Source: an uncultured Eubacteriales bacterium (GTDB taxonomy: Bacteria; Bacillota; Clostridia; Christensenellales; UBA1242). Taken from it: a DNA stretch of 6,876 nt. Under the pieces are notes generated by a model. The model had not been told where the DNA came from, made no database searches, and saw nothing but the letters and a program-made list of their open reading frames with translations. The stretch spans positions 1 to 6,876 of the forward strand of contig URYH01000028.1 of NCBI GenBank assembly GCA_900552105.1, given 5' to 3'. The position numbers were made by a program, and so were the translations under genes. Of this stretch, positions 1-6,181 are shown piece after piece. How positions within the stretch are numbered: the stretch's first letter is position 1; each line of letters begins with the position of its first letter.

Positions 1-1
1 G

Positions 2-37
2 CAAGTGAATTTGAGAACGCTTGTTCTCAAACACTTG
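2..37. repeat. Strong stem-loop at the window edge
   Basis: CAAGTG (2-7) pairs with CACTTG (32-37), and TTTGAGAAC (10-18) pairs with GTTCTCAAA (23-31), around a GCTT loop. Only AA (8-9) bulges. The 15-base-pair stem could end transcription arriving from outside the left edge or be an intergenic repeat. The rest of 1-177 holds hairpin copy A, a GTTGGCCAAC palindrome (61-70) and no gene. Confidence 0.55.
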
Positions 38-73
38 ACACCCTTTTGTTGATTATGCAAGTTGGCCAACAAG

Positions 74-104
74 AAGAGTTAAGGCGAAGAATGCCTTAAC
101 TCTT
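74..104 (-). terminator. Hairpin repeat copy A, likely terminator after ddl
   Basis: The same 12-base-pair stem as at 1478-1508 is formed by 74-85 and 93-104. The outer AAGA at 71-74 and GAA at the start of the loop are also shared, and only four loop bases differ. On the minus strand CTTGTTGG follows, a weak T tract. It lies 73 bases past the ddl stop. Confidence 0.6.
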
Positions 105-177
105 TAAAAATCAAAGTGAAAATTCAAAATCCTGCACGTGGCATTTTTTCATTTTTGTGACTATTGAGTGCTGTTTA

Positions 178-1335
178 TTATTTTAGTTTTGTTCTTTGTT
201 TTGTGCCGGAGTTGAGATAACTTAATATTGCAGGAGAAGAATAGTGATAAGCGTTTTTGTGCTTTTCATTATTTTTTGTTATTGCGGATGCCACGAGATT
301 GTCAACAAGTTCGGAAAAACTCATTTTGTCAAACAAATAGTTTGCCATTGAACCAGGGATTGTGTTGATTTCATTGACATAAATTTTTTGTGTGTCGCGG
401 TCGACCATAAAGTCAATTCGAACAACTCCGTCACAATCGCACGCAACAAAACTCTCCACGGCAAGTGCTCGAATGAGTTCTTTTTGCGATTTTTTTAGTT
501 GTATGTCACTTTCTGAAATGATGCGTTTTTCGCTTTTTTGGGGACGCGAAAGATATTTGTCAGAAAAGGTGAGTATGTCGGATTTGGTTTGTGGCTCTTC
601 AAGTGCACTTGTAATGATTTTTGAGCCGACTTTGAGAACTGCACAATTGATTTCCATGAGATTTTCAATGCTTTTTTCAACAACAACAACTTTATCAAAA
701 TTGAATGCCAAATTTAGCGATTCTTCAAGTTCGCTTGGATCGTGACATTTTGAAATGCCTATTGAACTGCCACTGCCAGCGGGTTTGATGACAAGCGGAT
801 AGCCAAGTTCTTTGGCGCGTTCATAAGTTGCTTCTTCGTCTTCTTCAAATTCTCCTCTTGTGAGAGAAAAATGCTTTACAATTGGAATTTTATGGCTCAA
901 AAATATGTCTTTCATGACTTTTTTGTTCATGCAAACAGCAGACGAACAAACTCCGCATGAGGAGTAGGGTATGTCGCTCATTTCAAAGAGTCCTTGCAAA
1001 CTTCCGTCTTCGCCGCCAGCACCATGGCAACAAATGAGTGTAAAATCAACTGGGATTATGCGTTTGATTTTTGTGCCCTTCAAAATTGCCGCTTTCTTTT
1101 CTCCGTCAAGGATAACAAAGCGAAAAATACCTTTTTGATTTGGTGAGAAATTCACATAGGAATTTAGGTCAAAAAGTTTTTCGCCGGTGTAAAACAAACC
1201 ATTTTTGTCGATATAAGCAGGGTATATGTTATATTTTTTTCTGTCAATCACACCAAGTGTTTGAATGGCAGTGATGATTGAAATATCATGCTCGGCACTT
1301 TTTCCGCCGAAAAAAACAAATAGATTTTTTTTCAT
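178..1335 (-). CDS. ddl: D-alanine--D-alanine ligase (ATP-grasp)
   Basis: This cytoplasmic enzyme joins two D-alanines using ATP, giving the dipeptide that MurF-type ligases add to the peptidoglycan stem peptide. The 385-residue product has the family motifs in order: GGKSAEHDIS (10-19, with Glu15), CHGAGGEDGSLQG (103-115), KPAGSGSSIG (184-193), a Glu at 228, DKYLS (259-263), RIDFMVD (306-312) and NEINTIPGS (321-329). Aligned by eye to E. coli DdlB, the residues matching Glu15, Ser150, Glu187, Lys215, Tyr216, Arg255, Asp257, Glu270 and Asn272 are all kept. The position matching Ser281, which contacts the second D-Ala, is Tyr333. The protein is longer than DdlB (306 residues), partly through a 30-residue polar C-terminal tail. 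The ATG at 1335 fits the N-terminal motif, but no clear Shine-Dalgarno sequence precedes it. Hairpins lie on both sides of the gene, so it is probably transcribed alone. I am sure of the family and less sure that the second substrate is D-Ala. Confidence 0.93.
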   Translation of the reverse strand: MKKNLFVFFGGKSAEHDISIITAIQTLGVIDRKKYNIYPAYIDKNGLFYTGEKLFDLNSYVNFSPNQKGIFRFVILDGEKKAAILKGTKIKRIIPVDFTLICCHGAGGEDGSLQGLFEMSDIPYSSCGVCSSAVCMNKKVMKDIFLSHKIPIVKHFSLTRGEFEEDEEATYERAKELGYPLVIKPAGSGSSIGISKCHDPSELEESLNLAFNFDKVVVVEKSIENLMEINCAVLKVGSKIITSALEEPQTKSDILTFSDKYLSRPQKSEKRIISESDIQLKKSQKELIRALAVESFVACDCDGVVRIDFMVDRDTQKIYVNEINTIPGSMANYLFDKMSFSELVDNLVASAITKNNEKHKNAYHYSSPAILSYLNSGTKQRTKLK

Positions 1336-1370
1336 AGTGTTTTTTATGAAAATACAAAAAAAATTGTGCT

Positions 1371-1399
1371 TTTATGGGAGCGGGGCAAGACCATGTCAT
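1371..1399 (-). promoter_or_regulatory. Weak candidate promoter for ddl
   Basis: On the minus strand ATGACA (1399-1394, five of six to consensus) and CATAAA (1376-1371, four of six) are 17 bases apart. Transcription would start about 30 bases before the ddl ATG. The -35 box falls inside the foldback repeat. This is the best match between the upstream hairpin and ddl, but it is not strong. Confidence 0.3.
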
Positions 1400-1459
1400 C
1401 CTGAGACGCCACCCCAGAGAACGGCAATCTAAGGATCTATGAATCTAGTCGACATGGTC
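1389..1459. repeat. GC-rich foldback intergenic repeat
   Basis: Outer arms GACCATGTC (1389-1397) and GACATGGTC (1451-1459) are perfect inverted repeats. Directly inside, ATCCTGAGA (1398-1406) pairs with TCTAAGGAT (1428-1436) with one mismatch. Fourteen extra bases (1437-1450) bulge on the right side. Across 1381-1470, 50 of 90 bases are G or C, far above the AT-rich surroundings. The TGTCATCCTGAG...AAGGATCT pattern resembles intergenic repeats I recall from many bacterial genomes; this is from memory and not checked. No coding sequence is seen in it. Confidence 0.6.
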
Positions 1460-1470
1460 GTGGGGACGAC
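1457..1470. repeat. Small GC-rich stem-loop beside the foldback repeat
   Basis: GTCGT (1457-1461), loop GGGG, then ACGAC (1466-1470) make a 5-base-pair stem. It overlaps the right end of the foldback repeat and sits 7 bases from hairpin copy B, so it may be part of the same composite element. Confidence 0.45.
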
Positions 1471-1477
1471 TAATAAG

Positions 1478-1508
1478 AAGAGTTAAGGCGAACTTTGCCT
1501 TAACTCTT
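1478..1508 (-). terminator. Hairpin repeat copy B, likely terminator after the Mur ligase
   Basis: AAGAGTTAAGGC (1478-1489) and GCCTTAACTCTT (1497-1508) form a perfect 12-base-pair stem with a 7-base loop. On the minus strand it is followed by the T-rich CTTATTAG. It lies about 60 bases past the Mur ligase stop. The T tract is interrupted, so termination is probable but not certain. The same sequence occurs at 74-104. Confidence 0.65.
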
Positions 1509-1566
1509 GGGTTATTCGATATCGATTAAAATAAGTGCCTTTTGTTCGCTCGATGCGCGTCTAGTT

Positions 1567-3201
1567 TTAGGTGTAGTTGTCGGGAAGGTCGTTTTCAAAC
1601 AAAACAACATCGCCTTTTTGCAAAATTTCTTTGAGTTTGATTTGGGCGTGGTCAAGAGTTGGAGTGGTGAATATATTTTCAGGGTTCATGCCGCCCTCTG
1701 TCAGTCCTTGAACAATACTTTCTTTGTTTGTTTCGTTGACAACGATTGCAATGTCGGCGGTTTTGGCGATGTTTTCGCCGAATTTTTTGTTTTCCTCAAA
1801 CTCTTTGTTTCCAAGTTCAATAAGTCCTGGTGTGACAACAATTTTACGACCAGAAAAGAGGGATAGTGTTTTCAGCGATTGAACAGATGACTCTGGGCTT
1901 GAATTATAGGAGTTGTCGAGAATTTTGACGCCACCGCTATTGATGAGTTCAAGACGATGAGCAACAGGTTTGAGTTTTGAGATTCCTTTTGCAATTTGGG
2001 CATTGGTTAGTTCAAGTTTTTTTGCCATTGCAATGCACATGAGAATGTTCGTGACATTATGAAGACCAATCAGTTTTGTTTTGCAAGCAATTTCTTCACC
2101 ATCAACCACCGCAATAAATTCCGTGCCGGAAGAAGTGGTTTTGATGTCTTTTGCATACACGTCGCAAGTTTGGTCTTCAATGCTTGTGAGGGAGTGAGAA
2201 ACGGCACAAAGTTGTGCGAGTTCTTTGCAGATTGCATTATCCGCATTAAAAACAGCATGACCATAAACTGGAAGACTTTCAATCAATTCATTTTTTGTTT
2301 TTTTGATGTTTTCAATGCTTCCAAAAGTGTCAAGATGTTGAGGTGCAACTGAGGTGAGAATTGCATATTGTGGGTGAATAAGATCGCAAAGTTCTCTTAT
2401 GTCGCCAACTTGCCTTGCTCCCATTTCAGCAATCAAAATTTGGTTGTCTGGTTTGAGATAGTCAAGAACAACTTTTGTTAGTCCCATTGTTGTGTTGAAT
2501 GAATAGGGACTGATGCAAACGGAATATTTTTCGCTGAGAATTGTGTTGAGAATATATTTTGTGCTTGTTTTCCCATAACTTCCTGTGATTCCAATTTTGA
2601 TGAGAGTTGGGAATTTGCCAAGCTTTGCTTTTGCGCCTTTGAGATATTTGAGGTTAATCAACTTTTCAAGTGGAATCATGATGAAATGACAAAGTGGAAT
2701 AAGAATTGAAAGTAAAATTGGTGTGATTGCAATAATAATGTAGCGAATATGTGGAAGGTAAACATTTGAAACGCACAAAAGCCCAAAATTAACAATTAGA
2801 TTGACGAAAACAAGGCAAGTGATGAGTCTGTTCATGCGGTGAGTTTGTTTGAGAGGTGTCTTTTTTGGTGCAGTATACATTCGCTTTATAAAAACGCCAG
2901 AAAACAACGCGTAAAACACAATGCCGGCATATGAGGCGTAGTGCTGCGGTTCAAATCCGTCAACCACAGAAATAAAAACAAGCATGCAAGCAAAACTGAG
3001 AAACGACAGCATGAATATCCTTGAAAAATATCTGCCAGGTGTTTTTCTTAACCATGCGTTATAACCATATATTTTATATCCGGATAGTTGCAAAATTTGA
3101 AGAAATTTATATCCCGTGAAACAAAGCAAGGCACTGTTTAGGAGTGTGAGAGCAATCGAGATATATAGATGTGGATTTGTTGCCGAAAAAAATTCTGCCA
3201 T
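1567..3201 (-). CDS. Membrane-anchored MurF-type Mur ligase
   Basis: The 544-residue protein is a Mur ligase whose closest match by motif is MurF (UDP-MurNAc-tripeptide--D-alanyl-D-alanine ligase). Residues 1-180 hold about five hydrophobic segments (near 11-33, 62-81, 90-106, 124-147 and 153-178). Basic loops at 42-61, 106-125 and 180-197 suggest N-out topology with the enzyme part in the cytoplasm. The catalytic part has the P-loop GITGSYGKTSTK (204-215), EMGA (259-262), SVAPQHLDTFGS (284-295), GLHNVTN (379-385), HRLE (415-418) and DNSYNSSPES (429-438). The last is a variant of the MurF DSYNANP signature. The usual MurF uridine-binding domain 1 is absent, and the C-terminus ends ENDLPDNYT instead of the usual GSR motif. 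Normal MurF is about 450 residues. The start lies 4 bases after the hydrolase stop, with an AAAGG site overlapping that stop, so the two are translated as one operon. Ligase chemistry is well supported; the exact acceptor is not. Confidence 0.85.
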   Translation of the reverse strand: MAEFFSATNPHLYISIALTLLNSALLCFTGYKFLQILQLSGYKIYGYNAWLRKTPGRYFSRIFMLSFLSFACMLVFISVVDGFEPQHYASYAGIVFYALFSGVFIKRMYTAPKKTPLKQTHRMNRLITCLVFVNLIVNFGLLCVSNVYLPHIRYIIIAITPILLSILIPLCHFIMIPLEKLINLKYLKGAKAKLGKFPTLIKIGITGSYGKTSTKYILNTILSEKYSVCISPYSFNTTMGLTKVVLDYLKPDNQILIAEMGARQVGDIRELCDLIHPQYAILTSVAPQHLDTFGSIENIKKTKNELIESLPVYGHAVFNADNAICKELAQLCAVSHSLTSIEDQTCDVYAKDIKTTSSGTEFIAVVDGEEIACKTKLIGLHNVTNILMCIAMAKKLELTNAQIAKGISKLKPVAHRLELINSGGVKILDNSYNSSPESSVQSLKTLSLFSGRKIVVTPGLIELGNKEFEENKKFGENIAKTADIAIVVNETNKESIVQGLTEGGMNPENIFTTPTLDHAQIKLKEILQKGDVVLFENDLPDNYT

Positions 3202-3205
3202 AGGT

Positions 3206-3925
3206 TTATCCTTTTAAAAATGATTTGCTTATTGCGACAAAACGGTAAAAATCTTCAAGATAAGCAAAATGTCCACAATTTTCAAACACAATAAGAGCAC
3301 TGTCTTTGATTTTTTTGTTGAGTTTTTTTGCCATATAGAGAGGCGTTTCTTTGTCGTCTTTTCCAAAAATTATCAGTGTGGGGCAAGCGATGTTTTTCAG
3401 CAAGGGAGAAAGGTCTTCACTGATTATGTTCACAAATGTTTTCTTCATGAGCGGAGAAAGTTTTTTGTAATCAGATGAAGAATAATCTCTTGTTTTGAAC
3501 CCAAGTCTTTTTGCGAGTTTATATCGTTTTATCCGAATGAATTTCTTCAAAGAAAATCGAGGTTTCACACCCGCACTGTCCACAAGTATAATTTTTTTAA
3601 CACTTTCATTATAACGACTAGCAAATTTTATTGCAACTCTTCCGCCAAAGGAATGGGCGATAATATCACAAGTTTTTATCTTTAATTCGTCAAGAATGTG
3701 CTTTACGAGTGCGACATAGGTGTCATTATTCCAAACCTCATATGGCTCCTCACTTTCTCCAAATGGCGGAAAATCAAAAAGAAGACAGCGATTTGCGTTA
3801 AAACTCTCTGCAACAATCTTAAAACTTTCTGTGCTTCCGCCCCAGCCGTGCAAAAACACAATCCAAGGCCCTTTTTCTCCCAAAACCTCATAGTTTATAT
3901 AAATATCTTTAAATTTTGTTTTCAT
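3206..3925 (-). CDS. Alpha/beta hydrolase
   Basis: This 239-residue cytoplasmic serine hydrolase has a complete catalytic set. The oxyanion region is HGWGGS (26-31), the nucleophile elbow is AHSFGG (90-95, Ser92), the acid lies in GKDDKETP (188-195, probably Asp191), and His219 sits in ENCGHFAYLED. A DFPPFGES loop (51-58) follows strand 4 and is typical of the fold. There is no signal peptide or membrane segment. The length is normal for a small family member with a short helical cap (about 120-175, rich in Lys and Arg). Its ATG overlaps the TGA of the upstream regulator (ATGA, 3922-3925), with no good Shine-Dalgarno site, so translation is probably coupled. The membrane Mur ligase follows after 4 bases. 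The substrate cannot be read from sequence. The neighbours suggest a peptidoglycan precursor, a D-amino-acid peptide or an ester, but this is inference. Confidence 0.9.
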   Translation of the reverse strand: MKTKFKDIYINYEVLGEKGPWIVFLHGWGGSTESFKIVAESFNANRCLLFDFPPFGESEEPYEVWNNDTYVALVKHILDELKIKTCDIIAHSFGGRVAIKFASRYNESVKKIILVDSAGVKPRFSLKKFIRIKRYKLAKRLGFKTRDYSSSDYKKLSPLMKKTFVNIISEDLSPLLKNIACPTLIIFGKDDKETPLYMAKKLNKKIKDSALIVFENCGHFAYLEDFYRFVAISKSFLKG

Positions 3926-4188
3926 AAGGTTTTATATGCCAAAGTGTCTTTTTTGTTGTTTGAGTCAATATATTTGTTTACATATTCACCATAATCAAAG
4001 TTTTCATCAATATAAATACCGCCGCCTTTTCCTTGTCTGCAAACAATGGGAATTCCCGCAAGACAAAGTGCGTCAATATAACGATAGATTGTTCGAGGGC
4101 TAACCTCATAAACCTCGGCAATCTCTTGTGCGGTGCGTTTGCCTTTGAGCAACTGAAAAAACACTCCAAATATCAAAAATTGTTTCAT
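3922..4188 (-). CDS. Short HTH regulator, DeoR/WYL-type N-terminal domain only
   Basis: The 88-residue protein is a DNA-binding helix-turn-helix of the HTH_11 type found at the front of DeoR- and WYL-family regulators. The helices run through residues 7-42, with the recognition motif VSPRTIYRYIDALCLAGIPI (29-48) and a Gly-rich wing, GKGGGIYI (53-60). Full WYL regulators are about 300 residues. This one stops about 28 residues after the wing, so it has no ligand-sensing or effector domain. The start at 4188 is set by a strong AAGGAG site (4194-4199) 5 bases upstream. It is the first gene of the operon with the hydrolase and Mur ligase, and overlaps the hydrolase by 4 bases. Leading position and a palindrome at its own promoter suggest autoregulation. 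It is either a naturally minimal regulator or a shortened one; clean coupling to the next gene favours a functional short form. Confidence 0.85.
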   Translation of the reverse strand: MKQFLIFGVFFQLLKGKRTAQEIAEVYEVSPRTIYRYIDALCLAGIPIVCRQGKGGGIYIDENFDYGEYVNKYIDSNNKKDTLAYKTL

Positions 4189-4238
4189 TTTTTCTCCTTT
4201 TGCGACTTCAAAAAGTCATTATCGTTTATTCGGTTTCT

Positions 4239-4266
4239 ATTATAGCACAAAAAATAGGCTTGTCAA
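4239..4266 (-). promoter_or_regulatory. Consensus sigma-A promoter of the regulator-hydrolase-Mur ligase operon
   Basis: On the minus strand TTGACA (4266-4261) and TATAAT (4244-4239) both match consensus exactly, with a 16-base spacer. Transcription should begin near 4232. That gives a leader of about 40 bases with a small hairpin (GACTT/AAGTC, 4204-4217) and the AAGGAG site at 4194-4199. The region between glmS and this promoter shows no clear terminator. Confidence 0.85.
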
Positions 4267-4275
4267 ACATATGTT
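4266..4275. promoter_or_regulatory. Palindrome at the operon promoter, candidate operator
   Basis: AACATATGTT is a perfect 10-base palindrome whose last base on the minus strand is the first T of the -35 box. A flanking C/G pair (4264 and 4277) extends the symmetry after one mismatch. Its place fits an operator for the HTH protein encoded by the first gene, but binding is inferred. Confidence 0.45.
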
Positions 4276-4320
4276 CGAAAAACCTAAATTTTTTATTTAA
4301 CGAAATGTTTATGATGATAT

Positions 4321-6090
4321 TTATTCAACTGTCACGCTTTTTGCGAGATTGCGTGGTCTATCAGGATTGATTGATTTTGAGATTGAAACAAAATAACTCA
4401 TCAGCCACAAAGGAACAATTGAGAGAATTGGTGCAAGTTCGGTTTTGACATAAGGAAGCGAAATTATGTTTGAATGAGCAAACATGTTGTCGAGCGTTGT
4501 TATTGTGAGAGCACTTGCACCACGCGAAAGTGTTTCATTTGTTGCGTTTTCAACTTTTGAAGCAAGGCGTTTTTCCGTGCTTATGGCAATGATTTGCACA
4601 CCTTTTTCAACAAGTGCCAATGTGCCGTGTTTGAGTTCGCCAGCGGGCAGGGCGGAGCAATTAATATATGATATTTCTTTGAGCTTGAGCGATGCTTCGC
4701 AAGCGGTTATATAGTCATAGTTTTTCCCAATGAAAAAGACATTTTTTGTTGATTTAATCTTGTTTGCAAGGCTTTGAAGTTCTCTGATAAATGTTGATGA
4801 CAAAACTTTTTTGATTTGATTTGATAGTTCCTTGATTTGTTTTGTTGCCTTTGCGCCTTTTCCAGAGAGCATATTTGCCAAAATGTAAAATGCGGCACAT
4901 TGATTTGTGTATGCCTTGGTTGAAGCAACAGCAATTTCAACTCCTGCGTGAATGAGAAATGTGATGTTTGCCATTCGGCTGATGGTGGAGTGGGCAGAAT
5001 TTACAATGGCGACACTCTTTGCGTGTTTTTTCTTTGCTTCAATCATTGAAGCAATCGTGTCAGCGGTTTCGCCACTTTGACTAACAAATATGCAAAGCGT
5101 GTGTTTGTCAATAATTGGCGGATTATATTTGAACTCGCTTGCAATGTGGCAAGAAGCGGGGACATGCAGTTCTTTCTCCAAATATTTTGCCCCAACAAGA
5201 CCAGAATGATAGGCAGTTCCGCAACCAACAATATAAATTTTGTCAAATTTACAATTCTTTATCGCTTCAACTTTTTTTGTATATTCCGTGCTTTCAAAAG
5301 CGTTGCATAGTCGTTTCAAAGCACAAGGGGTTGCATATATTTCTTCCAACATGTGATGCGGATAGGTGATGGCTTGTGAAGATTGTGCACAATCAAATTT
5401 GACAGTTTTTTTTGCCACACGTTCTCCTCGGAAAGTGAAAAAATCAAGTTTTCCGTTTTTTGCCACGCAATATTCGTTTTCTTCAAAAATATAGTAGTCT
5501 TTGACATTTTCAAAAGCAATTGGGTCACTTGCTGCATACACATTGTCGCCATTTGTCGCAACATAGAGTGGACTTTTCTTTTTTACCAAAATCAAAGTGT
5601 TTGGAAATTTTTTGCCAACAACCGCAAAAGAAAACGAACCCAAAAGTTTGGAAACAACTTGTTGGATTTGCAGATTTAAGTCGAGAGCGGAATATTTTTC
5701 AAACAGAGCCGCAACAACTTCGGTGTCTGTGTCGGATTGAAAAGTATATCCATCACTCAAAAGGTCGTTTTTTAGTTCGGCGAAGTTTTCAATAATCCCA
5801 TTATGCACAACCGCCCATTCTTTGTTTGGACTGATGTGTGGGTGAGCGTTTTTTTCTGTTGGCTTGCCGTGGGTTGCCCAGCGGGTGTGCCCAATTCCAA
5901 TACATGAATTTTTTCCAGTTAATTTGTTTTTTAGGTTTTCAACTTTACCTTCTGTTTTTATAACATCAAGGTCATCATGAAATATTGTTGCAATGCCGGC
6001 GGAGTCATAGCCCCGATATTCGAGTTTCTTTAGCATTCCAAACAATGTGTTTTCTGCATTTTCGCCAATGTAGGCAACAATTCCACACAT
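4321..6090 (-). CDS. glmS: Glutamine--fructose-6-phosphate aminotransferase (isomerizing)
   Basis: GlmS converts fructose-6-phosphate and glutamine to glucosamine-6-phosphate and glutamate, the first step toward UDP-GlcNAc, peptidoglycan and other amino-sugar polymers. The product is 589 residues, close to the usual 600-610. The N-terminal glutaminase domain begins MCGIVAYIG, with the catalytic Cys2 exposed after Met removal. It also has RGYDSAG (26-32), GHTRWATHG (67-75), HNGIIEN (96-102) and SDTDTE (119-124). Two SIS sugar-isomerase domains follow, with VGCGTAYHSG (288-297), SQSGETADT (337-345), ASTKAYTNQ (389-397), SLKLKEIS (467-474) and AGELKHG (483-489). The C-terminal DRPRNLAKSVTVE (577-589) is diagnostic and includes Lys584, matching the substrate Schiff-base lysine. 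The start follows an AGGAG site (6097-6101). No catalytic residue appears missing. It is separated from the upstream gene by a terminator and probably has its own promoter. Confidence 0.97.
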   Translation of the reverse strand: MCGIVAYIGENAENTLFGMLKKLEYRGYDSAGIATIFHDDLDVIKTEGKVENLKNKLTGKNSCIGIGHTRWATHGKPTEKNAHPHISPNKEWAVVHNGIIENFAELKNDLLSDGYTFQSDTDTEVVAALFEKYSALDLNLQIQQVVSKLLGSFSFAVVGKKFPNTLILVKKKSPLYVATNGDNVYAASDPIAFENVKDYYIFEENEYCVAKNGKLDFFTFRGERVAKKTVKFDCAQSSQAITYPHHMLEEIYATPCALKRLCNAFESTEYTKKVEAIKNCKFDKIYIVGCGTAYHSGLVGAKYLEKELHVPASCHIASEFKYNPPIIDKHTLCIFVSQSGETADTIASMIEAKKKHAKSVAIVNSAHSTISRMANITFLIHAGVEIAVASTKAYTNQCAAFYILANMLSGKGAKATKQIKELSNQIKKVLSSTFIRELQSLANKIKSTKNVFFIGKNYDYITACEASLKLKEISYINCSALPAGELKHGTLALVEKGVQIIAISTEKRLASKVENATNETLSRGASALTITTLDNMFAHSNIISLPYVKTELAPILSIVPLWLMSYFVSISKSINPDRPRNLAKSVTVE

Positions 6091-6110
6091 AACTTTCTCC
6101 TGTATATTGA

Positions 6111-6140
6111 ATTTTATGCATGGTCACAAATTAGTGTTAA
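6111..6140 (-). promoter_or_regulatory. Possible glmS promoter
   Basis: On the minus strand TTAACA (6140-6135) and TAAAAT (6116-6111) are separated by 18 bases. They sit between the terminator and the glmS ribosome site at 6097-6101. Both boxes are imperfect, so this is the best candidate rather than a firm call. Some promoter is needed here because the upstream terminator is strong. Confidence 0.4.
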
Positions 6141-6154
6141 AAAATGAGTGCAAT

Positions 6155-6181
6155 AAAAAATGGCACCAAAGTTGTGCCATT
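6155..6181 (-). terminator. Intrinsic terminator between the unknown gene and glmS
   Basis: AATGGCAC (6159-6166) and GTGCCATT (6174-6181) form a perfect 8-base-pair stem with a 7-base loop. On the minus strand the stem ends in a run of six T (6160-6155). It starts 9 bases after the stop codon of the upstream gene, the classic position for Rho-independent termination. Confidence 0.85.

Noticed and set aside
392..745. Open reading frame of 117 codons on the plus strand inside ddl
   Set aside because: It is antisense to a well-supported ddl, rich in Ser and Thr runs typical of the complement of coding DNA, and shows no recognisable motif.
178..1335. Vancomycin-type D-Ala-D-Lac or D-Ala-D-Ser ligase
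   Set aside because: The Lys-Tyr pair matching DdlB Lys215-Tyr216 is present (260-261), as are the other specificity-linked residues except Tyr333. No vanH-, vanX-, vanT- or vanRS-like gene is in the window.
74..1508. CRISPR-like repeats
   Set aside because: There are only two copies, 1.4 kb apart with a gene between them, and each is a simple terminator-like hairpin.
1516..1525. TCGATATCGA palindrome downstream of the Mur ligase gene
   Set aside because: A single short palindrome beyond a stop codon with no nearby promoter can easily occur by chance.
1507..1866. Plus-strand open reading frame of 119 codons across the end of the Mur ligase gene
   Set aside because: It is antisense to conserved Mur ligase sequence over most of its length, and its Phe/Val-rich composition reflects the opposite strand.
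4276..4320. Terminator directly after glmS
   Set aside because: Only a 4-base-pair ATTT/AAAT stem is seen in A/T-rich sequence, which is too weak to call. Read-through from glmS into the next operon stays possible.
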